64,000 bases of DNA, from the NCBI RefSeq assembly GCF_900070365.1, contig NZ_LN850107.1, positions 5,766,001 through 5,830,000 on the forward strand, in the 5' to 3' direction. The notes under the pieces are model-generated. The model saw only the letters and a program-made list of their open reading frames with translations. It was not told the origin of the DNA and searched no databases. Shown piece by piece: positions 1 through 6,775 of this stretch. A program made the position numbers and the translations under genes. The stretch is from Alloactinosynnema sp. L-07 (lineage in GTDB: Bacteria > Actinomycetota > Actinomycetes > Mycobacteriales > Pseudonocardiaceae). Position 1 is the stretch's first letter; every line of letters starts with the position of its first letter.

Positions 1-437
1 GACAGCCGCAGGTTCTCCCGCCGCAACCGCTCCAGCTCGCTTGGCGCCGGCGCGGGCGATCGCGTGTCACCGGCGGGCGGCCGCCCTTTCGGCTTGGGCC
101 GCAACGCTTCGGCGCCCTCACGCCGATACAGCCGCACCCAGTTCTCGACCAGCTTGGGCGAGGACAGGTCATGCTCGCGCGCGAGCTCGATCGCGGTCGC
201 CTCACCGCTGACGAACCGCCGCACCACATCGAGCTTGAACTCGAACGTGAACGACCGCTTGCCCGGCACCATCACCAGCGCCCCCGCGCCTCGCAGCCTC
301 CAACGATCATGCAAGCGTCCCACCGCGTCCGGGGACACACCCAGCCGGGTCGCGACCGCGCCTCTGCCATACCCGGCCTCGAACAACGCGACAGCAGCCT
401 CCCGCTGCCGCTCCGACAACGAACTACCTGGATACAC
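1..437 (-). CDS. IS3-family transposase OrfA, helix-turn-helix subunit (3' end outside window)
   Basis: The reading frame starts at GTG 437 (VYPGSSLSERQREAAVALF) and stays open to the window edge, about 145 codons. Two helix-turn-helix segments are visible: one near residues 15-45 (GRGAVATRLGVSPDAVGRLH) and one near 60-95 (KLDVVRRFVSGEATAIELAR). A charged segment follows (ELERLRRENLRL) that looks like the leucine-zipper region of IS3/IS150 OrfA proteins. OrfA binds the element ends and, after a programmed frameshift, is fused to the OrfB integrase. OrfB would lie to the left of the window. The C-terminus and the frameshift site cannot be seen. Confidence 0.7.
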   Translation of the reverse strand, partial: MYPGSSLSERQREAAVALFEAGYGRGAVATRLGVSPDAVGRLHDRWRLRGAGALVMVPGKRSFTFEFKLDVVRRFVSGEATAIELAREHDLSSPKLVENWVRLYRREGAEALRPKPKGRPPAGDTRSPAPAPSELERLRRENLRL

Positions 438-443
438 CAAACC

Positions 444-490
444 GCTCCCCGGAAGACGGAACTGGATTACCAGTCCAACTTCCGGGGAGC
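444..490. repeat. inverted repeat at the IS end
   Basis: A 12-bp perfect inverted repeat (gctccccggaag at 444-455, cttccggggagc at 479-490) encloses a smaller one (actgg 461-465, ccagt 470-474). It sits between the IS terminus and the transposase start, where it could bind transposase or block read-in transcription. The function is inferred. Confidence 0.6.
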
Positions 491-501
491 AGTTCAAAAC
501 G

Positions 502-640
502 GCCTGTTTGGGTGGTTCGCCTTGATTTGGGGGAAATGGGCCTAAAATCGCGGTGCGGGTGAGGTTCCTTGAGCTCGCCTTTTGACCCGCACAGGCCCAT
601 TTCTAGGGGCCCCAAATCAAGGCGAACCACCCAAACAGGC
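502..640. repeat. 139-bp long palindromic element
   Basis: The outer arms, 502-532 and 610-640, are a perfect 31-bp inverted repeat. A second perfect 10-bp pair follows inward (534-543 with 593-602), then an 8-bp pair (553-560 with 585-592). The whole segment can fold into one long imperfect hairpin with a short loop. It lies 6 bp from the IS3 end and contains no convincing gene. It resembles a small non-autonomous palindromic repeat element, but no second copy is visible in this window. Confidence 0.7.
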
Positions 641-681
641 ACGCCACGACCAAGCAGGCCGACCCAGCCAAGCGGGCCAAC

Positions 682-1374
682 CTACCGAACCGGCCGCGAT
701 CGAATGGTCACGTCGGTGAGATGAGCGTCCGGCGTAGCCAGAACACTGGCCCGGACAGCAGCAGCCACCGAATCAGCGGTCAGGTAACGCTCAGGCTCAT
801 ACTCACCACCCTCATCCGCACGAACGACGCGCTGCATATCGGTGTCAGTGCGCCCGGGATAAACCGACGTAACCCGCAGACCCGCCCCTTCTTCCTCCGC
901 ACGCAGAACATCCGCAAACGCCCGCAACGCGAACTTGCTCGCCGCATACGGCCCCCAACTGGGATTCGCGTTCTGCCCCGCACCCGAGTTGATCAACACG
1001 ACCTGACCGCGAGCGGCACGCAACGCAGGCAGCAAAAGCCGCGTCAACTCGGCCACAGCGACCACGTTGACCTCATACATCCACCGCCACTGATCAGCAG
1101 TGAACCCGCTCAACGGCCCGACCCGCACCACACCGGCCGAATGCACGAGCACGTCCAACCTGGTCAGGTCCGCCGTCGCGGCGGCAAGGGCGGCCCCATC
1201 GGTCAACTCGACCAGCCACGGCCGCGCGTCAGGCAGCCCCGCCGCCACCGCGTCGAGCGCGGCCACATCCCGCCCGCCCAACAGCAGCCGATGGGTCGGA
1301 GCCAGCGCGTGCGCGATAGCGGCGCCGATGCCGCGGGAAGCGCCGGTGATCAACGCGAGGGGACGATCAGTCAT
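682..1374 (-). CDS. short-chain dehydrogenase/reductase
   Basis: This 230-aa classical SDR has the cofactor motif TGASRGIG at residues 10-17. The catalytic Ser130, Tyr143 and Lys147 (GPYAASK) are present. An NAD(P)-dependent oxidoreductase acting on a small alcohol or carbonyl is expected; the substrate cannot be read from the sequence. The start at 1374 (MTDRPLAL) is preferred over 1392, because the longer form would begin inside the terminator hairpin downstream of the phosphatase gene. No partner gene is adjacent in the same operon. Confidence 0.85.
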   Translation of the reverse strand: MTDRPLALITGASRGIGAAIAHALAPTHRLLLGGRDVAALDAVAAGLPDARPWLVELTDGAALAAATADLTRLDVLVHSAGVVRVGPLSGFTADQWRWMYEVNVVAVAELTRLLLPALRAARGQVVLINSGAGQNANPSWGPYAASKFALRAFADVLRAEEEGAGLRVTSVYPGRTDTDMQRVVRADEGGEYEPERYLTADSVAAAVRASVLATPDAHLTDVTIRSRPVR

Positions 1375-1387
1375 GCCCCGAAAATAG

Positions 1388-1418
1388 TGCACCCGCCGTC
1401 ACCGGGACGGCGGGTGCA
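1388..1418 (-). terminator. rho-independent terminator after the PhoX-type gene
   Basis: A 13-bp perfect stem (1388-1400 with 1406-1418) with a 5-nt loop begins 13 bp after the stop codon of the upstream minus-strand gene. On the minus strand it is followed by TATTTT. Confidence 0.8.
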
Positions 1419-1431
1419 CCGGGACAGCTAC

Positions 1432-3483
1432 TTACTCACCGATCTTGTGGCCGGGCTTCCAGATCACCGCGACCGAGGGGCGCGGCTGCGAGGTGCCACC
1501 GTCGGGCCAGTGCGCCTTCGGGTTGTCGGCGCTGGCACCGTCGAGCTCACCCGGGTGCTGCACCGAGACGAGGACGAACTTGTCCTCGATCACCGGGCCG
1601 CAGGTCTCCGCACCGGCGGAGACGGTGAGGAACTGCTTGAGGTGACCGCGCTCCGGACCAACGGTGGCCGTGGCGAACAGGCCGTCGTTGGAGCCCAACT
1701 GGTTGCCGTCGGTGGAGATCCACAGGTTGCCGTGCTTGTCGAAGGCCAGGTTGTCCGGGCACGAGATCGGGCTGACCTGGGTCTTGTCGTAGCCGCCGAA
1801 GTAGGTGTCGGCGCTGGCCGGGTCACCACAGACAAGCAGCAGACGCCACGAGAACGTCAGCGCGGTGTTGTCGCCGCCGTCCTCTTCCCACTCCAGCACG
1901 TGACCGTGCCGGTTGGCGCCGCGCGGGTTGATCTCGGTCGGGCCTTCCTTGCCCGGCTTGCCGCGGTCGGTGTTGTTGGTGAGCGCGGCGTAGACGCGGC
2001 CGGAGACCGGGTTCGCCTCGACGTCCTCTGGGCGGTCCATCTTCGTCGCGCCGACCTTGTCCGCGGCCAGGCGGGTGAAGATGTAGACCTCTTCGGCGGT
2101 GAAGCCCTCGACGAAGGGCTCCGTACCCGACACCAGCTTGATCCATTTGCCGGTGCCGTCGAACTCGCCGTCGGCGGGCAGCGTGCCCGCGACGAAGTCC
2201 GGGCTGTCGCCGGTGAACTGGGCGACGTAGAGGGTGCCCTCGGACAGCAGCTTCTTGTTGTGCTCACGGGCCCAACGGCTGCGGCCGTGGCGCATGCGGT
2301 TCTTGGAGACGAACTTGTAGATGTAGTCGAAGCGCTCGTCGTCGCCCATGTACGCGACCACGCGGCCGTCGTCGGCGACGTGGATGTTGGCGCCCTCGTG
2401 CTTGAACCGGCCCAGCGCGGTGTGCTTCACCGGCGCCGACTTCGGGTCGTGCGGGTCGACCTCGACGATCCAGCCGAAGCGGTTGACCTCGTTGGGCTCC
2501 TTGCTCACGTCGAAGCGCTCGTCGAAGCGCTCCCACTTGCGGCCGGACGCGCCACCGGAGAGGCCGTAGCGGGCCAGGCGGGCCTTGGTCGCCGGGTCGG
2601 TGACCGAGGCGGAGTTGGCGAAGTACTGGTTGAAGTTCTCCTCGCCGGTGAGGATCGTGCCCCACGGGGTGACGCCGCCCGCGCAGTTGTTCAGCGTGCC
2701 GAAGACCTTGCGACCGGTCGGGTCGGCCTTGGTCTTGAGGTAGTCGCTGCCCGCGGCCGGGCCGTCGACGGCGAACTCCGAGTTGACGGTGATGCGGCGG
2801 TTGTAGAAGCGGTCCAGCTTCGTCACCAGCTTGCCGGTGCGGCCTTCACGCTCGACGACGACGACCGACAGGCCGTGCGCGGCCCAGCCGATCTTGACCT
2901 GCTCCTCGGTCGGGTTGGCCGCGTTGTAGCCCTTGAAGAGGAATGTCTCGGTGGTGTACTCGTGGTTGGACACCATGAGGTAGCGGTTGTCGCACAGCTC
3001 GACGAGGCCACAGAAGTCGTTGTTGTAACCGAACTGCTTGGCCTGCGCGGCTGCGGTCTGGTTGTCGAAGTCGAACGCGGGCGCACCCGGCAGCACCGGG
3101 TCACCCCAGCGGATCACGACGGAGGAGACATAGCCCGCCGGCGCGGTGATCTTGTCGTCGGTGTTCGGCGCGACCGGCGTGAAGTTCAGCCCCTTGGGCT
3201 TCTTGGACTCGATCTCCTGGTCGTCGGCGGAGTTCTGCGCGGCGGCGGAACCGACACCGACGGCCGCGACACCGGCACCGGCGACGGCGAGCACCGCACC
3301 GGCCTTCAGCATGCCGCGACGGCTCACGATGTTGCGAACGACATCCCCGAAGTACGCGTTCTCCGAAGTGTTCGGCGCCTCGTGGGAACAGGCGTTGCCA
3401 CAGCGGTATTCACAAGTCACAGCCTGCCTGCCGAGGGGATGGTTCGGCGGCAGCAGCGGCAGGTTGATCCGGCCGTCGGACAC
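1432..3483 (-). CDS. PhoX family phosphatase (DUF839), Tat-exported
   Basis: This 683-aa protein matches the PhoX/DUF839 family, which are Ca/Fe-dependent periplasmic or secreted alkaline phosphatases releasing phosphate from organic esters. A twin-arginine signal lies near residues 55-90 (SRRGMLKAG followed by an Ala/Val-rich stretch to ASA/AAQ). Family-typical stretches include GWIVEVDP, FKHEGAN and MGDDERFDYIYKF. The GTG start at 3483 is chosen because AGGAGG (3489-3494) stands 5 nt upstream; a longer frame to 3606 lacks such a site. The N-terminal region before the Tat motif is long, as is usual for actinobacterial members. The gene is monocistronic with its own terminator. Confidence 0.9.
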   Translation of the reverse strand: MSDGRINLPLLPPNHPLGRQAVTCEYRCGNACSHEAPNTSENAYFGDVVRNIVSRRGMLKAGAVLAVAGAGVAAVGVGSAAAQNSADDQEIESKKPKGLNFTPVAPNTDDKITAPAGYVSSVVIRWGDPVLPGAPAFDFDNQTAAAQAKQFGYNNDFCGLVELCDNRYLMVSNHEYTTETFLFKGYNAANPTEEQVKIGWAAHGLSVVVVEREGRTGKLVTKLDRFYNRRITVNSEFAVDGPAAGSDYLKTKADPTGRKVFGTLNNCAGGVTPWGTILTGEENFNQYFANSASVTDPATKARLARYGLSGGASGRKWERFDERFDVSKEPNEVNRFGWIVEVDPHDPKSAPVKHTALGRFKHEGANIHVADDGRVVAYMGDDERFDYIYKFVSKNRMRHGRSRWAREHNKKLLSEGTLYVAQFTGDSPDFVAGTLPADGEFDGTGKWIKLVSGTEPFVEGFTAEEVYIFTRLAADKVGATKMDRPEDVEANPVSGRVYAALTNNTDRGKPGKEGPTEINPRGANRHGHVLEWEEDGGDNTALTFSWRLLLVCGDPASADTYFGGYDKTQVSPISCPDNLAFDKHGNLWISTDGNQLGSNDGLFATATVGPERGHLKQFLTVSAGAETCGPVIEDKFVLVSVQHPGELDGASADNPKAHWPDGGTSQPRPSVAVIWKPGHKIGE

Positions 3484-3643
3484 GGGAGCCTCCTGAGATC
3501 TGTCCACGCGGGACAGCCAAGAATGGTCAGTGGGAACGCCGTGGACGGTAAGAGGCGCAAGCCAGAGGAAGCGGACATCGAAGTGAACAGGAAGCGAACA
3601 GATCAATCGTTACCGCAGGTCGCGGCCCGCACACGGCTCGCGA

Positions 3644-4225
3644 TCAGAACTCGGTGAGATCCGCGGGATCGAACTTCATGGCGAATGGCGCCATCGACTC
3701 GAACATCTGGCCCTCGACAGCTCGCGCCCGCACCACATACTCGCCGTCGATCAACTCAAACAGAGCGACCCACGCCACCCGATTCATGTCGACCTGCATG
3801 AAGAAGGGCACGCCTGCCTCGGCGCAGAGTCGCGGCTTGTCGACCATGTCCCGGCGCCTGCCAGCCGCCGAGTTGATCTCGACAGCCATCAACACGTTCT
3901 CGATCGGCACCCAGGTCAGATTCCGGATCGGCTCGCGCAGGACCACCAGATCAGGCTGAATCCACGTGTCGGGCCCAATGATCACGCTCAAAGCGGGATA
4001 AGCCCGGTGGCCCGCAGCTTTCGCGGGGTCCACGATCTGGCAGTAGAGCTGCCCCATGGCATTGACGCTGCCACTACCCCTGGGTCGCCTCATGATCAGA
4101 CTGCCATCGAGGCACTCGTACGACGTTCCAGAAACAGCCTGAGGGATTGGCAAGTACATCTCAGCTAACCCGGTTGTCCATTGGCCGTAGAGGTCGACCA
4201 GTGGATCGAATGCTTCGGCTACCAC
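3644..4225 (-). CDS. Uma2 family protein (DUF820, PD-(D/E)xK nuclease fold)
   Basis: The protein (193 aa from GTG 4225) has the Uma2 core pattern: a QPDLVVL strand carrying the conserved Asp, then VLMAVEINS with the Glu, then a Lys about 10 residues on (DMVDK), and a C-terminal AEAGVPFFMQVD segment. These proteins are predicted restriction-endonuclease-like enzymes, usually in many copies per genome and of unproven function. The frame is open up to GTG 4297, but that start would lie inside the hairpin downstream of ino1, so the internal GTG 4225 is preferred. Neither start has a good ribosome binding site. Confidence 0.75.
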   Translation of the reverse strand: MVAEAFDPLVDLYGQWTTGLAEMYLPIPQAVSGTSYECLDGSLIMRRPRGSGSVNAMGQLYCQIVDPAKAAGHRAYPALSVIIGPDTWIQPDLVVLREPIRNLTWVPIENVLMAVEINSAAGRRRDMVDKPRLCAEAGVPFFMQVDMNRVAWVALFELIDGEYVVRARAVEGQMFESMAPFAMKFDPADLTEF

Positions 4226-4254
4226 CGCTCCAGTATGTCGAACGCATGAGCGAA

Positions 4255-4292
4255 AGCCACCATCCGGAGATCGAAATCCCCCGATGGTGGCT
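4255..4292 (-). terminator. hairpin downstream of ino1
   Basis: Perfect 10-bp arms (agccaccatc 4255-4264, gatggtggct 4283-4292) start 16 bp after the ino1 stop codon. There is no clear T-run, so this is a probable rather than certain terminator. Confidence 0.6.
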
Positions 4293-4308
4293 CTCACTCT
4301 AGCTACGT

Positions 4309-5400
4309 TCAGCGCTCGACGTCGCCCCTGATGAAGGCTTCGACGGCGGCGTGGGCCTCGTCGTCGGAGTACTGCTCCGGCGGGGACTTCATGAAGTACG
4401 AGGAGGCCGACAGGATCGGGCCGCCGATACCCCGGTCGAGAGCGATCTTGGCCGCGCGGACCGCATCGATGATCACGCCCGCCGAGTTGGGGGAGTCCCA
4501 GACCTCGAGCTTGTACTCCAGGTTCAGCGGGGTGTCACCGAAGGAGCGGCCCTCCAGGCGGACGTAGGCCCACTTGCGGTCGTCGAGCCACGGCACGTGG
4601 TCCGACGGGCCGATGTGCACGTCGGCCTTGGCCATCTCGTGCGGGATCTGCGAGGTGACCGACTGGGTCTTGGAGATCTTCTTGGACTGCAGGCGCTTGC
4701 GCTCCAGCATGTTCATGAAGTCCATGTTGCCGCCGAAGTTCAGCTGGTAGGTCCGCTGCAGCTCGACGCCGCGGTCCTCGAACAGCTTGGCCATCACGCG
4801 GTGGGTGATGGTGGCGCCGACCTGGGACTTGATGTCGTCGCCGACGATCGGCACGCCCGCCTCGGTGAACTTGGCAGCCCACTCCGGGTCCGATGCGATG
4901 AACACCGGCAGCGCGTTGACGAAGGCGACGCCCGCGTCGATGGCGCACTGGGCGTAGAAGCGGTCGGCGTCCTCGGAGCCCACCGGCAGGTACGACACCA
5001 GCACGTCGACCTCGGCCTCGCGAAGCGTGGCCACGACATCCGCGGGCGCCTCGTCGGACTCGGTGATGATCTCGCGGTAGAACTCGCCGAGACCGTCGAG
5101 GGTGTGGCCCCGCTGGACCGTCACCCCGGTCGGCGGCACGTCGCAGATCTTGATGGTGTTGTTCTCGCTGGCCACGATCGCCTCGGAGAGGTCGCGGCCG
5201 ACCTTCTTGGCGTCGACGTCGAACGCGGCGACGAACTCGATGTCGCGCACGTGGTAGTCGCCGAACTGCACATGCATCAGGCCTGGCACGCGGGAGGCCG
5301 GATCGGCGTCACGGTAATAGTGCACACCTTGCACCAGCGACGCCGCACAGTTGCCGACGCCGACGATGGCCACCCGCACGCTGTGGCGGTTCTCGCCCAT
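4309..5400 (-). CDS. ino1: inositol-3-phosphate synthase
   Basis: This 363-aa enzyme converts glucose 6-phosphate to 1D-myo-inositol 3-phosphate, the first step towards phosphatidylinositol and mycothiol in actinobacteria. The NAD-binding segment [13 protein letters not shown] is near the N-terminus, and the strongly conserved [17 protein letters not shown]-like (LQSKKISKT) and [17 protein letters not shown] blocks are present. Start 5400 ([10 protein letters not shown]) is chosen because AAGGAG stands about 8 nt upstream; the frame to 5436 lacks a site. The PadR gene lies 74 bp upstream on the same strand, an arrangement also found in Mycobacterium (Rv0046c-Rv0047c), which suggests PadR control. 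Confidence 0.95.
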   Translation of the reverse strand: MGENRHSVRVAIVGVGNCAASLVQGVHYYRDADPASRVPGLMHVQFGDYHVRDIEFVAAFDVDAKKVGRDLSEAIVASENNTIKICDVPPTGVTVQRGHTLDGLGEFYREIITESDEAPADVVATLREAEVDVLVSYLPVGSEDADRFYAQCAIDAGVAFVNALPVFIASDPEWAAKFTEAGVPIVGDDIKSQVGATITHRVMAKLFEDRGVELQRTYQLNFGGNMDFMNMLERKRLQSKKISKTQSVTSQIPHEMAKADVHIGPSDHVPWLDDRKWAYVRLEGRSFGDTPLNLEYKLEVWDSPNSAGVIIDAVRAAKIALDRGIGGPILSASSYFMKSPPEQYSDDEAHAAVEAFIRGDVER

Positions 5401-5474
5401 GCCGGTTCTCCTTCTCGTTTCCCGCCGCGTCTTCAAACGCGGTTGTCCTGACAGCGTTCATGCAGGTCGACGCG

Positions 5475-6017
5475 TTATTCGGTCCCGCGCTGCTCCTGCT
5501 GTTCGTGCGCGATCAACTCGTTGAGCCAACGCACTTCGCGCTCGCTGGATTCCAGACCGAGGCGATGAAGTTCTCTGGTGTACCTGTCGATCTGCTCACC
5601 GGCCCTGGCCATCGACGACCGCAGACCCTCGCGCCGCTCCTCGACCCGACGCCGCCTGCCCTCCAGGATTCGCATCCTGACCTCGGCGGGCGTGCGCGAG
5701 AAGAACGCCATGTGGACTCCGAAGCCCTCGTCGTCCCACGTCTGCGGACCCGCGTCGGCCAGCAGCGCCGCGAAGCGCTCCTTGCCCTCGGCGGTGAGCT
5801 TGTAGACACGCTTCGCGCGCCTGCCCCACGACCTGGCCTCGTCCTCCGGGGCCTCCTCGGCGATCAACCCTTCCCGCAGCAGCCGCCGCAGGGTCGGGTA
5901 GAGCGATCCGTAGGAGAACGCCCGAAGGGTGCCGAGCAGGTCGTGCAGCCGCTTGCGCAGCTCGTACCCGTGCATGGGCGCCTCATGGAGCAGCCCGAGA
6001 ATCGCGAACTCGAGCAT
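5475..6017 (-). CDS. PadR family transcriptional regulator
   Basis: This 180-aa protein has an N-terminal PadR winged helix (MLEFAILGLLHEAPMHGYEL, then GSLYPTLRRLLREGLI) and a C-terminal helical dimerisation domain (PadR C4-like) over about residues 95-175. It is directly upstream of ino1, and this pairing is conserved with mycobacteria, so ino1 is the likely target along with its own promoter. The effector is unknown. Confidence 0.9.
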   Translation of the reverse strand: MLEFAILGLLHEAPMHGYELRKRLHDLLGTLRAFSYGSLYPTLRRLLREGLIAEEAPEDEARSWGRRAKRVYKLTAEGKERFAALLADAGPQTWDDEGFGVHMAFFSRTPAEVRMRILEGRRRRVEERREGLRSSMARAGEQIDRYTRELHRLGLESSEREVRWLNELIAHEQQEQRGTE

Positions 6018-6057
6018 GAGGCACCCCCTTTCGGATACCGGCTTGTCCTACTCGTCC

Positions 6058-6077
6058 ACTATATCGCGCCGATACAT
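6058..6077 (-). promoter_or_regulatory. padR promoter with overlapping dyad
   Basis: On the minus strand TATAGT (6063-6058) is a good -10 candidate about 40 bp upstream of the padR start. It overlaps the perfect dyad tatcg-cgc-cgata (6062-6074), a possible autoregulatory operator. The -35 element is weak. This is inferred from position and symmetry. Confidence 0.4.
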
Positions 6078-6264
6078 CCAATGCAGGCCAGCAGGACGCC
6101 CTGTGTTCATCGACACGTCAACACCGCAGGTGGCGGCCGGTGCACCGATTCCGACGCATCCCCGCCGGTCAGGACGCCCCGACATCACGACTGTGACGCG
6201 TGGTGCATGTCCGCTGCACCGAACGGCGCATCGCCGTGGTAACGGGCCCGCGTACGCTGTCCCC

Positions 6265-6669
6265 GTGCGAACGCAACGGCAGGTGGTCGACTACGCGTTG
6301 CAGCGCAGGGCGCTGCTCGCGGGGGTCTACTCGGGACGGGTCGGCACCTTCGAGGTGTGCGACGCGAACCCGTACCTGCTGCGTGCCGCCAAGTTCCACG
6401 GCCAGTCGACCGAGGTGACCTGCCCGGTCTGCCGAAAAGAACAGCTGACCCACGTCCACTGGGTCTACGGCGAAGCGCTCAAACACGCGTCCGGTTCGGC
6501 GCGGGCTCCCGAGGAGCTTGCCCGGATGGCGACGATGTTCGACGAGTTCAGCGTCTATACCGTTGAAGTTTGCCGTACCTGTTCATGGAACCACCTGGTG
6601 CAGTCATACGTCCTGGGGACAGGGGGCCTACGCGCGCCCCGGTCCCGAAGGAGGACGGCAGCGGAGTGA
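6265..6669 (+). CDS. DUF5318 family protein, zinc-ribbon-like
   Basis: This 134-aa protein lies between padR and ponA1, the same place as Rv0049 in M. tuberculosis, and matches DUF5318. It carries two CxxC knuckles (CPVC and CRTC), so it probably binds zinc. Function is unknown. The GTG start at 6265 has no Shine-Dalgarno but lies 6 bp after TACGCT (6253-6258), which fits a leaderless transcript. The open frame further upstream to 5929 reads through the padR promoter region and is not used. Confidence 0.8.
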   Translation: MRTQRQVVDYALQRRALLAGVYSGRVGTFEVCDANPYLLRAAKFHGQSTEVTCPVCRKEQLTHVHWVYGEALKHASGSARAPEELARMATMFDEFSVYTVEVCRTCSWNHLVQSYVLGTGGLRAPRSRRRTAAE

Positions 6670-6775
6670 CAGGGTTTCGCATGACGAGACAGCCGTCCTG
6701 GCTGCCTCCTGGATCCGCTGCGGATGACCACCGAACGACGCCCCAGATCGGGGCGCCGGTTTGGGAGGCTTTTAA

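Larger units (their letters stand above)
1..496 (-). mobile_element. IS3-type insertion sequence, left part beyond the window
   Basis: The element runs off the window edge. Read on the minus strand, its terminus begins with TGAACTGCTCCCCGGAAG at about position 496, a TG-starting end of the kind common in IS3-family elements, and a transposase OrfA gene starts about 60 bp inside it. The right end and any target duplication lie outside the window, so the element is called from one end and one gene only. Confidence 0.6.

Noticed and set aside
424..642. A 72-codon minus-strand ORF across the palindrome next to the IS
   Set aside because: It is composed of the two arms of the inverted repeat and has no ribosome binding site; the DNA structure explains it.
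721..3657. A 978-codon plus-strand open frame opposite the SDR and PhoX genes
   Set aside because: It is the antisense shadow of two well-supported genes in high-GC DNA; its product has no recognisable domain and an Arg/Val/Gly-biased composition.
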